From assembly GCA_001768515.1 (NCBI GenBank), contig MEOA01000054.1, forward strand, positions 1 through 64,000: a stretch of 64,000 nt of DNA, written 5' to 3'. Each line of letters opens with the position of its first letter. Position 1 is the first letter of the stretch. The notes under the pieces are model-generated. The model saw only the letters and a program-made list of their open reading frames with translations, made no database searches and had not been told where the DNA came from. Both the position numbers and the translations under genes were made by a program. Positions 52,418-60,920 of the stretch are shown here, piece after piece. The DNA is from Bacteroidetes bacterium GWE2_42_24. Its GTDB lineage: Bacteria > Bacteroidota > Bacteroidia > Bacteroidales > TTA-H9.

Positions 52418-53665
52418 TCAGGATTCTACATTACACATATCAGGTTTTCCTAAAGAATGCTCATAATTTCCCGGAGGTGGGCATAGGTACTGAAATAAAC
52501 AGCCTCGGCATGTTTCGTTGTCACGGACTTTCCGCCATGCTGTATTCTGAATTAGTTCATTGTATACCAGTTCAAGAAGAGAGTTTTTAGGAAATCTACC
52601 GACAGGAGTAGTATTCATGCTGGCTTTTACTGAGCCATCTGCTAAGATATTCAGCCCTCCAAAGTAATTCGCGTTAAGCTTCTGATTGCAGAAGATGTTC
52701 CGCATTTCTTGCTTCTCCGCAAGGATATCTTCAAGGTTTAAAAACACATTCTGCTCAAAAAAACCGCGATTTTCACCATTGAATATTGGTATAATATTGG
52801 CTCTGATTCTCGAATTCCCGGCTAACAATTTGTTAACTGTAACTAGTTGTGAGATATCTTCGATAAGGAAGTTAAGTGTGATATTATTATCTGTTTCGCA
52901 AAGGGAGATTAGTTCACATACCATAGCCTCCTTGAATGGAAAGGTTATTAACAGCTCTTTCTGAAAGGGTAAATGTTTTAATTTCTCTGTGCTATTGATG
53001 TTTTGATAATTAATCCATAAATGGTACTCAAAGTTGGATGATTTGAACAATTGCATAAGTTCATTCCATTCCGGGTAAAGCAATATATTTCCTCCTAAAA
53101 TGTTAATATGTCTGGTTTGTGTAACACTTGCCTGTGAGAGAATTTGCCCGATAGTCATTAAGGGTAAGGTAACATCCGGTTCGGATTTGCTGCACGATCT
53201 TGTCTGTAGGTAATAGTGGTGGCATAACCGGCACTTTTGACTGCAGTTGCTGTTTATGTATATATTTATACATGTAAGATATTCGCTTATCCCTTCTCCG
53301 ATTAAAAATTGCTCCCCATTAATCAGCAATTTTTCCACATCATTCTGCAAATTCAAAATTGGAAGCAAATTAATTGGTTTCGGCTGATCTGGTATTTTAA
53401 CCATTTTATCGCCTAGTTTCAGCCTTTGTATTTCTTCTATAAAATCATTGCTCTCATTATTTGTTAGGTATTTGGTGTTTAATTCAACAACACCTAAGTT
53501 TTTCGGGTCATAGACCTCTTTGACTAATTCCACACATAAGATTCCCGAAGAAATTAAATAGTTGCCGCTCTTTGTGCTGTATAGCAACATTCTATGTTGT
53601 TTATCGAAGGAGATAAACACATCCTTTGATAAATAGAACCAGTACTTTTTCATTTTGTCAGGCAT
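52418..53665 (-). CDS. Second radical-SAM-like protein (pseudo-rSAM, GG-Bacteroidales type)
   Basis: This 415-residue protein has an N-terminal winged or RRE-like segment (about 1-95: YWFYLSKDVFISFDKQHRML) followed by a degenerate TIM-barrel. A C-x3-C-x2-C motif is kept (C141, C145, C148 in NSNCSQKCRLCHHY), but the following GGE motif is missing; ILGGNILLYPEW stands in its place. The C terminus has the SPASM-like cysteines in CRGCLFQYLCPPPGN and CNVES. This matches the pseudo-rSAM partner of GG-Bacteroidales RiPP clusters. It may recognise the leader peptide or help the true maturase. It lies 11 bases after the maturase gene. Confidence 0.82.
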   Translation of the reverse strand: MPDKMKKYWFYLSKDVFISFDKQHRMLLYSTKSGNYLISSGILCVELVKEVYDPKNLGVVELNTKYLTNNESNDFIEEIQRLKLGDKMVKIPDQPKPINLLPILNLQNDVEKLLINGEQFLIGEGISEYLTCINIYINSNCSQKCRLCHHYYLQTRSCSKSEPDVTLPLMTIGQILSQASVTQTRHINILGGNILLYPEWNELMQLFKSSNFEYHLWINYQNINSTEKLKHLPFQKELLITFPFKEAMVCELISLCETDNNITLNFLIEDISQLVTVNKLLAGNSRIRANIIPIFNGENRGFFEQNVFLNLEDILAEKQEMRNIFCNQKLNANYFGGLNILADGSVKASMNTTPVGRFPKNSLLELVYNELIQNTAWRKVRDNETCRGCLFQYLCPPPGNYEHSLGKPDMCNVES

Positions 53666-53676
53666 AGAATTCAGAG

Positions 53677-54936
53677 TTAGCGATAAATTACATCATTCAT
53701 TATTTTGGAATAAGCTTCAGGATGGCGTGCCAGAAAATTTAGTTGAGAATTTCTGAATAAATCAAATTTTTCCTGAGTCATAAACCCTTTGCATTCAGGT
53801 TCTCCTTCTTCTTCAAGGTCGTCCAGATTATAAAGACATTGGACACAACCCTTTGAATTGAAGCATTCCGAGCAAAGTGTATCTGTTTTAGAATAGAAAT
53901 GATTATACTTTTGTGCAATGGCCTCGAAATTCAAATCAATGTTCTTTTCTTCAATACAGCCTAAAGCAAATTGCTGCCCAATCCTTTCACAAGGAAGAAT
54001 CTTCCCGTTAACCGTTATGAAAACTTTTTTTGAAAATGGCAGGCATGTTCCTGTTGGAATAACCTTTTTCTGAGGTACTTTACCATAGAGAAGTTCATTG
54101 TAGTTTTCATATTTAAACTCAGAGTGCTGTAGTAGATATACGGTGGCAGAGTGATATGTGGGACTTGAAAGAAACATTTCTGTTTCAAGCTCACTATAGT
54201 TCTCTGATTGCATTAAGCTATCAGTAGTGTTTCTGTACATTCGCATGAATTCGTCCTTCATCTCTTCGCGAATCCCCATATCGTTTAAAGCACCAATGCT
54301 GGGTATTTTGTTGTAATTCTTTTTGAAAAAATCATAAACATCTCTAACTGAATTGCGATTGTGAAGCACTGTGTTAAAGTTCACCCTTTTCGTAAAATAA
54401 TCGGGATATTTATGTCTGATTATTTCAATATTATCAATAACATGTTTAAAACTGTTTTGCCCATCTTTGTTGACACGATATGAATGGCTGAATTCATTGC
54501 CATCAAGGCTGATGAGAAGGCTGAAGTCATTAATTACTAAAAAATCAACGTATTTATCCAGTAATAAGCCGTTTGTCGTCATACTGTAAGTAAACTGACG
54601 CTGTTTACTTTTAATGTTATTCGCAAAGCTTACTACTTCATCAATGAACGGAACATTAAGCAGAGGTTCTCCACCATAGAAACTCAGGTATAGGTTATTG
54701 TGGGTCGATTTATTCAGCGGCGAATCCCATAATTCAGCTACATAATTCAGAAATCTCCTGGCTTTTTCTACATCAAGTACTTTGTTGTCCCTTTTGTCAT
54801 AATCAAAATAGAGTTCTCCATAACTGCAGTAAACGCATGCCAGATTGCAGGCATCAGTTACTTCAAATGTAATTTGTGGGGTATTTGCCAGGCTACTCCT
54901 AACCATTTCGGCATTAACGTATTCTTTGATTTTCAT
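53677..54936 (-). CDS. Radical SAM/SPASM peptide maturase
   Basis: This 419-residue protein binds the SAM-cleaving 4Fe-4S cluster through C30, C34 and C37 in EVTDACNLACVYCSYGELYF. The SAM-contact motif is FYGGEPLLN, and the C-terminal SPASM domain has cysteines in GTCLPFSKK, LPCERIG, CSECFNSKGCVQC and PECKG. Enzymes of this class install thioether, C-C or other cross-links or epimerise residues in ribosomal peptides. Its substrate is almost surely the Cys/Gly-rich GG-leader peptide encoded two genes upstream. It follows the GLPGLI gene after two bases. The nature of the modification cannot be read from sequence. Confidence 0.92.
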   Translation of the reverse strand: MKIKEYVNAEMVRSSLANTPQITFEVTDACNLACVYCSYGELYFDYDKRDNKVLDVEKARRFLNYVAELWDSPLNKSTHNNLYLSFYGGEPLLNVPFIDEVVSFANNIKSKQRQFTYSMTTNGLLLDKYVDFLVINDFSLLISLDGNEFSHSYRVNKDGQNSFKHVIDNIEIIRHKYPDYFTKRVNFNTVLHNRNSVRDVYDFFKKNYNKIPSIGALNDMGIREEMKDEFMRMYRNTTDSLMQSENYSELETEMFLSSPTYHSATVYLLQHSEFKYENYNELLYGKVPQKKVIPTGTCLPFSKKVFITVNGKILPCERIGQQFALGCIEEKNIDLNFEAIAQKYNHFYSKTDTLCSECFNSKGCVQCLYNLDDLEEEGEPECKGFMTQEKFDLFRNSQLNFLARHPEAYSKIMNDVIYR

Positions 54937-54938
54937 TC

Positions 54939-55784
54939 CTATTCTGTTTCAACAGGGTTATATGGCCAATAATCTTTTGGCTTATTAATTTCTTTTCCAT
55001 TCTCAATCATCTGTAAAGTCTGTCCTTTCGATTTAAAATAGCCGAAAGGGTCATTGTGCATTTTGATAAGAAATGCATTTAATTCCTCTCTTGTAGTTCT
55101 GTTATAGGGCCAGTCATAGAGTGCTATAGGTTTTGCGGGCTTTAATTTTTTTATTCCTATGCATTGAAAACTATAATGCCCTTGGGTATCCCTTATTTCA
55201 AGTATTAAGCCTGGAAGTCCTGAAAATTTAAAGGGACCATCCGGGAATGGAAGATCCGGAGCAAACCATGCTTCATAATTTCTTCCTCTGAAACTAGTCA
55301 GGGCTTTCTGACACATGTGAGTCAGGATTGTTTTTTTTTCGGGTTGTATTATCCAGTTGAATTCCGGAAGTTGTTCTTCATAGAGAAACAAATCTTCAGT
55401 AAGTGTTCTGTATATTACGGAGAGTGTTTTCTTTGAAAAATCTTTGATTACTTCAACTGGCATAACTGGGCTCTGGCATATCGGATAATTTTGAGCCCCC
55501 TTCGCTATTAATACTGTAGCAAGCGAGTCATAATAGAATAGCGTACAGCTATATATTTTTGAAATCTTTCGACCAATCAGTAGTTTTTGAATATCTGGTG
55601 TTTTTTTATCCGGTTTGCGAGAATCATTCATTGTTTCAACGCGGTAGCTTATCTCCATTCCGGCAGAATCCAGTATCGAATAATCCTGAATGGATAGTGG
55701 CGTAACCTGTGCTTCTGCAACAGTATTCGTAAATATATATACTGTAATAAGGATCAGTCCGAGTATCTTAATATTAATATTCAT
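54939..55784 (-). CDS. GLPGLI-family secreted protein
   Basis: This 281-residue protein has a signal peptide (about 1-26, ending VAEAQV) and the family-naming motif at KFSGLPGLILEIRDTQGHYS. This is preceded by the AWFAPDLPFPDGP segment typical of the family (W-(F/Y)-x-x-x-(I/L)-P-x-x-x-G-P). Such proteins are exported to the periplasm or outer membrane and often sit next to a carboxypeptidase-regulatory-domain barrel protein, as here at 56335-58995. Function is unknown; a role in peptide secretion or immunity is conceivable in this setting. It is two bases upstream of the maturase gene. Confidence 0.9.
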   Translation of the reverse strand: MNINIKILGLILITVYIFTNTVAEAQVTPLSIQDYSILDSAGMEISYRVETMNDSRKPDKKTPDIQKLLIGRKISKIYSCTLFYYDSLATVLIAKGAQNYPICQSPVMPVEVIKDFSKKTLSVIYRTLTEDLFLYEEQLPEFNWIIQPEKKTILTHMCQKALTSFRGRNYEAWFAPDLPFPDGPFKFSGLPGLILEIRDTQGHYSFQCIGIKKLKPAKPIALYDWPYNRTTREELNAFLIKMHNDPFGYFKSKGQTLQMIENGKEINKPKDYWPYNPVETE

Positions 55785-55826
55785 ATTATCAATTGAGTAA
55801 TAAAACCAATATAAAACATTGATTTA

Positions 55827-55854
55827 GCAAGACAGGTTATAACACCTGTCTTGC
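55827..55854 (-). terminator. Hairpin between the precursor and the maturation genes
   Basis: Perfect 11-base arms, GCAAGACAGGT (55827-55837) and ACCTGTCTTGC (55844-55854), flank a six-base loop, 76 bases after the precursor stop. On the minus strand the stem is followed only by a weak T-rich stretch. It may be a partial terminator that keeps precursor mRNA in excess over the enzymes, or an mRNA-stabilising 3' hairpin. Confidence 0.7.
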
Positions 55855-55929
55855 CTGGAAGAGTTTCAGTTGATGGAATTATGCAAACGAACAAATAACC
55901 CAATCAACCTTTGAGTTCAGTGGCGCTCA

Positions 55930-56145
55930 CTATTTGCAGGTTATAACAGTCAGCTTGATCATGCAGTCCGTTGAATGTAAACCGCCTTTTGAATTGGCAC
56001 CTCCATTGCTTTGGACCGAGGAACCGCCACTAGTTGAATAGCAGCAGCCGCATTGGCAAACTACACAATCACCACCTGCAACTGATTTCATCTGTTCTTT
56101 GGTGAGTTGGTTATTGTTCAGGCTGTTTAATTTCAGAGTTTTCAT
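55930..56145 (-). CDS. RiPP precursor peptide with double-glycine leader
   Basis: This is a 71-residue peptide. The leader is residues 1-25, MKTLKLNSLNNNQLTKEQMK followed by SVAGG, with the L-x-x-x-(Q/L)-L-(T/S)-K-E-(Q/E)-M-K-x-(V/I)-x-G-G pattern of GG-Bacteroidales natural-product precursors. The predicted cut is after G25. The core of 46 residues (26-71) has seven cysteines (27, 30, 32, 34, 35, 61, 70), a central Ser/Gly/Asn-rich stretch (36-58) and a hydrophobic tail. It is the only precursor I find in the cluster and is transcribed with the maturases and exporter. Confidence 0.9.
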   Translation of the reverse strand: MKTLKLNSLNNNQLTKEQMKSVAGGDCVVCQCGCCYSTSGGSSVQSNGGANSKGGLHSTDCMIKLTVITCK

Positions 56146-56234
56146 GTTGATAAAATTTAAATTAAAGTATAAAATAATGAACTGGTTTTATATCGGTAAT
56201 GTGATTATTCAACATTCGGGCATCACGACCCTTT

Positions 56235-56269
56235 GCCTTTGCCAGCCACATTACCAAACTGGCAAAGGC
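56235..56269 (-). terminator. Hairpin after the large barrel gene
   Basis: Perfect 11-base arms, GCCTTTGCCAG (56235-56245) and CTGGCAAAGGC (56259-56269), enclose 13 bases. It lies 66 bases beyond the stop of the minus-strand barrel gene (56335) and before the precursor gene, and would separate the two transcripts. A T-run is on the plus side only, so termination on the minus strand is uncertain. Confidence 0.6.
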
Positions 56270-56334
56270 TTTTCAGGCCAGATTGTTCTTGCATAAAAAC
56301 CATATAGAAATATACTTTAGTAATTGTTCCATAT

Positions 56335-58995
56335 TCAATAGAGTTTAAACTGTGTTTTCAGCATCACGGCCGAGGGTCTGATAGTATATTCTGAATAATA
56401 ACTATTAAGATTGCTGTAGTATGAGTAAACATAGTTTTTCGTGTTCAGCATGTTGGTCCAGTTGAGACTAAATCTTACGCGTTTCCAAGTATGGGTTATT
56501 CCTGCATCAATCAGGCAGAAATTCTGAATGACAGAACCTGTCCGGGAATCATAGTATTCAATGGCTGTAGTCAAAATGATGTCGGCGGGAAGGGTTATAT
56601 CCAAAGAAGCTTTATTTTCAAGATTACTGATAGAGGGCAGGCTTACACCTGTTCCCGTGCTTCCTGTTACCTGCCCCCAACTGCATTTATTCGAAAGGAG
56701 AATTGATTCTGTAGCGGCCACCGAAACGGTTATGTTGGCATTTACACCCTTGTTTACATACTCAATAAGGGTTCCCTGACGTAATTGGGGAGTGTTCCCT
56801 CTGTTCCATGAACCTTCGATTGTGAACAGCAGCTTCTTCCAGTCGAATCCCTTACTAACCCTCCCCGTGACTGACAGAAAATCACCCGAATTGTCTATCT
56901 CTATCAGGGTGGTCTTTAACACAGATCCTTCAAACTGCTGGGCATACATCACTTCATTGTTGTATTGGCTATAGCTGAATTCAATGCTGGTGAAAAGGAA
57001 CTTCATTATCTCTTTATACAGCAGTTTCAGGCTTCCTGTATTGCCATGTGAGTTGGTCAGTTTGTTTTCGTAACGGCTTAGTGTCCGATAGTTTTGTACT
57101 ATGAAGCCCGAATACAGGGTATGCAAATCCGGGTTTTGATTGTAGTAAAACCACGTACCGGTGACTGTCCATTTGCGCCCAATGTTGTAAAGTAGTTGTA
57201 AAGAGGGTTGAAAAAGCAACTTTTTGCTCTGTGAGTGTTTGAGCATACTGCTGCCGGAAAGTGTTATGTATTGAAATTGTGTTGGTGTCGATAATCCTAT
57301 GTTTAGGTCTCTTCGCCGGTAACTGACATCAAGTGATACCCCGGCTTTCGATCGTAGCCAATCCTGATTGTTTGACAACGAATCACCATTTATACGTGAA
57401 AAACTTTCCCCTTTTCCTGATTTTAAAATATGGGTGTTGAGAGTCTGATGCTCTAATGAGAAAAGGAATACCGGATGGAAATGTACATACTTCCAAACTA
57501 TTGACGATAAAAACATAAGGCTGTTATGGGTCTCGAATGTGTTCAGTACTACATCCTGCGCTACAGACTGGTAAGGAAGGCTGTCGTTGAGAATCTCAGC
57601 AAAAACACCCGGCGTTACCTGTAGCTGATATGGTTGTGATTGAAACATTGTACGTGAATTCAACTCAATCCCCTTTTGATTGTTTTCCTTTTGGCGCCTG
57701 ATCCAGTGGAGCATGTTGGCAAGGCTAAGTGATTTGTAGTCGTAGGATTGATTGACGGAATTGTTCTCCAAAATTGTTCCGGTTGTTTTCTCCCAGTTTC
57801 CTGAGAATTGAAGTTGGGTGTTCAGGTAACTATAATCTGCATTCCGGAAAATGCCGACATCACCTTCTAATTTATGCTTTTTCGTGAACGAAGCCATTCT
57901 TTCGCTGATAGTGAGGGTATCAGTTCCCGGGAGGATATAGGTTGTGCGAGTGAGACTGTTCCGGTCATCGGTCTCTTGAAGGCCAACCAGGTTGAAGGTC
58001 AATTCGCAGTCGTTATTCAGCTTTTTAAGGGTGTTGAATGTGCCCGCCCGGGAATCATTGAAATTATAGCGTGTTTTGTTGATATCGGGGGGTGATGGCA
58101 TCACCATATATGACAGAGGTATTTGCGTTACTGAGCTTTCATTGGTAAATGAGCGCAGCTCTGATTCAAGGTCATTGCCGGTATTATTCGTTTTAAATGA
58201 TGCCAGATGTTGTCTGGTCTTACTGAAATACATCCCTGTGATCCCGTTGTTCCAAAGGAATCGATTGTCTGTTCCGGCTTCAAGGGTGGCTACGAAGCTA
58301 TAGATTCTTTTTGCCCCTTCTTTTAATTTCAGATTAATGGCTGCATCATTGGAAAAGGCAGCATCCCGGAGCACTTTAATGGGTTGGTGGTTTTCAAATA
58401 CCTGCACGGTGGCAATATCGGTAGCCGCCATGTTATTGGTGGCTATTCCATAGCGCCCATGAAGCATATCCATGTTTTCAATATAGAAATTACTGATAGC
58501 TTTCCCCTGATATTCAATTCTGCCGTCTTCTTTAACCTCGATTCCGGGTAGTTTTTTTAACACGTCGGCAATCACTACGTCTGTTGAATCTCTAAAAGCA
58601 CCTACCGAATAGTTTATAGTGTCACGTGTTCCCCATATCTTGGGCGACTTAACTGTAACCTCTTTCAGGTCAATAGCTCCTTCATGAATTATAAAATCAA
58701 CTGTCTGGTTTCGGTTTTCAATTCTTTTAACCTGTCGCACAATGTTAAATCCATAAACTGACAGCAGCAATTCCTTTTCTTTCCCATTGTATTGTATGGT
58801 AAACCGCCCATCACTGTTACTGAAATTATAGGCCACAACTGTACTATCGGAGGGCTTCATTAACATGACAGAAGCCTCTCCGACGGGCTGCTTCAATGTG
58901 TTAACAATCATTCCGGATATGACTACCTGTGAAAAGGTAATCTGCGATATCCCTGCCAGGATAATAAGTAGTACGATGACAACGATTTTCTTCAT
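56335..58995 (-). CDS. Outer-membrane barrel protein with carboxypeptidase-regulatory domain
   Basis: This 886-residue protein has a signal peptide (about 1-22) and a carboxypeptidase-regulatory-like Ig domain (about 24-105, VVISGMIVNTLKQPVGEASV). A plug-like region (about 115-235: VVIADVLKKLPGIEVKEDGR, then GRIEYQGKAISNFYIENMDM) follows, and then a long series of barrel strands ending TQFKLY with the terminal aromatic pattern. It resembles TonB-dependent receptors, but no clear TonB box was seen. This type of barrel is regularly paired with GLPGLI proteins. In this cluster it could move the mature peptide across the outer membrane or bind it. It reads in the same direction as, and upstream of, the precursor. 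Confidence 0.85.
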   Translation of the reverse strand: MKKIVVIVLLIILAGISQITFSQVVISGMIVNTLKQPVGEASVMLMKPSDSTVVAYNFSNSDGRFTIQYNGKEKELLLSVYGFNIVRQVKRIENRNQTVDFIIHEGAIDLKEVTVKSPKIWGTRDTINYSVGAFRDSTDVVIADVLKKLPGIEVKEDGRIEYQGKAISNFYIENMDMLHGRYGIATNNMAATDIATVQVFENHQPIKVLRDAAFSNDAAINLKLKEGAKRIYSFVATLEAGTDNRFLWNNGITGMYFSKTRQHLASFKTNNTGNDLESELRSFTNESSVTQIPLSYMVMPSPPDINKTRYNFNDSRAGTFNTLKKLNNDCELTFNLVGLQETDDRNSLTRTTYILPGTDTLTISERMASFTKKHKLEGDVGIFRNADYSYLNTQLQFSGNWEKTTGTILENNSVNQSYDYKSLSLANMLHWIRRQKENNQKGIELNSRTMFQSQPYQLQVTPGVFAEILNDSLPYQSVAQDVVLNTFETHNSLMFLSSIVWKYVHFHPVFLFSLEHQTLNTHILKSGKGESFSRINGDSLSNNQDWLRSKAGVSLDVSYRRRDLNIGLSTPTQFQYITLSGSSMLKHSQSKKLLFQPSLQLLYNIGRKWTVTGTWFYYNQNPDLHTLYSGFIVQNYRTLSRYENKLTNSHGNTGSLKLLYKEIMKFLFTSIEFSYSQYNNEVMYAQQFEGSVLKTTLIEIDNSGDFLSVTGRVSKGFDWKKLLFTIEGSWNRGNTPQLRQGTLIEYVNKGVNANITVSVAATESILLSNKCSWGQVTGSTGTGVSLPSISNLENKASLDITLPADIILTTAIEYYDSRTGSVIQNFCLIDAGITHTWKRVRFSLNWTNMLNTKNYVYSYYSNLNSYYSEYTIRPSAVMLKTQFKLY

Positions 58996-59860
58996 GACGT
59001 CATGTTAAAAACCGGTTTGAGCGATTAACCCCTGATCGAATGGAGCCCGTAAAAGGAATATCTCCCTTGCAAATATGGAGGGGTCGTAATTAATATATTG
59101 CCAGACTATATGTTTGGGAATTATCTGTATTAAAAAGTGAATCCTATGTTTATCCTTCATAACCAGAACGAAATATTCCATTAAACTGACTATTTGAAAC
59201 TTCTCCTGCAAATAGTTCTATGGCATTGTTAGCCTTTTATACACTGTTGCAATGATTTTCCAGAAAAGGTATTTCTTTCCATAATTCCTATGCAGTGGGC
59301 CGGGTAAATACAAGAACGTTAATAATGGCGGAGAGGGGATGCTTTTTCATGGTTTTTAGCGTTGAGAAAAAATTGAAAAAAGGTATACATACAACTTCGC
59401 CCAATCACTTACATCTTTATTCTGGCAAATTATTGAATGTTAATGCAATAACCTGCTATAGACGTAACCGCTATCAGGATCAGTGGAACAAACCACCGGA
59501 GTCTGAAGAAGGGTCAATCATTGGGATGAAGTGCGGGGATATTATGCTGTTGGATTCTGTTTAGCTGGTAGGGGCTCAGCTTCTGGTGCTGTTCGCAGGT
59601 GGAGGTTAAGGGGGATGATTCGCTGTTTGAACCCACCTCAACCACTACCGGGCAGATATTGGATTCCAGAGCTCAATTTCTCATTTCCATCTCATAATGA
59701 TAGATCATTTCGGTTTGGTTTTCATTCCAAAAATACAAATTTTTAAATACACAACAAATTTCTTTGTTTTTTTTGGAGTTTTTTTACGCTATTATCTGCC
59801 TAAAATGCAAGCATTAGTGATTTTGATGGATTTTTTCTTGATAATCATGTTTCATCTGGT
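58996..59860. other. Gene-free stretch, 0.87 kb
   Basis: Open frames of 60-90 codons on both strands lack any recognisable feature. The stretch continues into an IS4 transposase remnant and is probably decayed DNA. It should also contain the promoter of the barrel gene, but no convincing TTTG/TAnnTTTG pair was found. Confidence 0.45.
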
Positions 59861-59879
59861 TTTAAGATATGCCCATTAA

Positions 59880-60306
59880 ATGGAAAGGCATAATCATCCA
59901 TCTAATTTAGGTGCCGATCGTGTTTTCATGTATTCAGGTCTGGTATTTCACAACAACTTAAAGGTGTTTAGCAGGCCGGTCATCTGTTTCCTTAACAAGG
60001 TGGGCACTACGGAGGATGTTTTCTGTGGTTGCTGTCTTTTGTGCCATGGTTATTGGCAATTGGGCGTTCAACATGCTTCAAACCCGGGTTCGGGCCGCAT
60101 TCTTGGATTCACTATAGAAATAATGAAGAGGGAAAATTGCTGCGTATTCTTGTAAAGATACTCGATCCCAATATGTTTATTTTACAAAATGCCACTTCCC
60201 GGATGGTACTTCCCATGCTGGTTGTGCTGAACTCAAAAATGCGGTTCTGCTCATCCTGATAGCCCCCTATTTTAAACCTGAGCGTTTGCCTAATTATGGT
60301 CTGCAT
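59880..60306 (-). pseudogene. C-terminal remnant of an IS4-type transposase
   Basis: Broken minus-strand frames can be pieced together. YQDEQNRIFEFSTT (about 60200-60240) follows the strand after the second catalytic Asp. IFPLHYFYSESKNAARTRV (about 60090-60150) matches the (N)-F-P-L-(K/H)-Y-F-x-G-(D/E)-x-x-N-A-x-x-x-Q-x-W segment. LLRKQMTGLLNTFKLL and NTRPEY (about 59920-60000) match the C-terminal (V/L)-R-x-x-(M/L)-x-x-(L/Y)-(L/I)-N-x-F-x-(F/L)-L tail of Bacteroidota IS4 elements. Several frameshifts and stops separate them, and the N-terminal half and terminal repeats are absent. Assigned from motif memory. Confidence 0.58.
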
Positions 60307-60577
60307 CTTTAAGAAAGTCTTTGCCGTGAACCCCGGCTTCGATTATTGACGTTGACTCCCCAAATTTCCAAATCTTCAGATTTTTAAACTCCCATTAGTT
60401 TTGGCATTGGATGTTGGCATCGACATTTCCAAACTATCAGCGACTCACTTAAAATCTTTTTTTTCATCAGGCCGGAGAATTAACCAGCTTTGGCATAATT
60501 TTGGTTTTATCATAGAAAAACATGAATAGGATATGCATAGGAATTCAAGCGGAAATGAGGCGAAGACTGACCATAAC
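60307..60577. other. Gene-free stretch between the IS4 remnant and the 11-bp repeat
   Basis: AT-rich, without a supported open frame. It lies upstream of the remnant on its coding strand and might hold unrecognisable N-terminal transposase sequence. Confidence 0.4.
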
Positions 60578-60632
60578 CATACGCTTGAACTACGCTTAAT
60601 CTACGGTTGATCTACGGTTGATCTACGGTCGA
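60578..60632. repeat. Tandem 11-bp repeat, copy B (inverted relative to copy A)
   Basis: Five head-to-tail 11-base units end at 60632. TCTACGGTTGA occurs at 60600-60610 and 60611-60621, TCTACGGTCGA at 60622-60632, with degenerate units ACTACGCTTAA and CATACGCTTGA before them. The reverse complement, TCAACCGTAGA, equals the fourth unit of copy A at 13438-13503. The flank AACTAAGAAAATGGC is the reverse complement of the flank of copy A with one mismatch in the CCATTTTxTTAGTT core. Confidence 0.8.
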
Positions 60633-60792
60633 ACTAAGAAAATGGCACAACCATTCGCTGGCTCTCAATAGCATTTTTGAATCAATTGGGGTGAAAACCA
60701 TCATGCCCTGTAGAGGGTGGTCATTGGTTATATAGTTTGGAAAACAGTTGCCTTATGTGATAGGTTTTTGCTCATTTACAGAGGTTGCAGCA

Positions 60793-60845
60793 GCATGAAA
60801 ATGCCCGTACCTGATAACAAGAATCTGGCACGGGCATTTTCATGC
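60793..60845 (-). terminator. Terminator after the STAS-phosphotransferase gene
   Basis: Perfect 16-base arms (60793-60808 and 60830-60845) with a 21-base loop. It lies 76 bases beyond the stop of the gene at 60921 (minus strand). The stem contains its own A4/T4 tract; no further T-run follows. Confidence 0.8.
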
Positions 60846-60920
60846 ATGGCGGTGGTGTGCGTTGAATGTATACCGCTTTTTCCTTTGGTTCAGCAGAAGA
60901 GTTATCCTTCCGTGAGAAAG

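Noticed and set aside
59005..59211. Minus-strand frame of 68 codons upstream of the barrel gene
   Set aside because: No recognisable feature; lies in decayed DNA.
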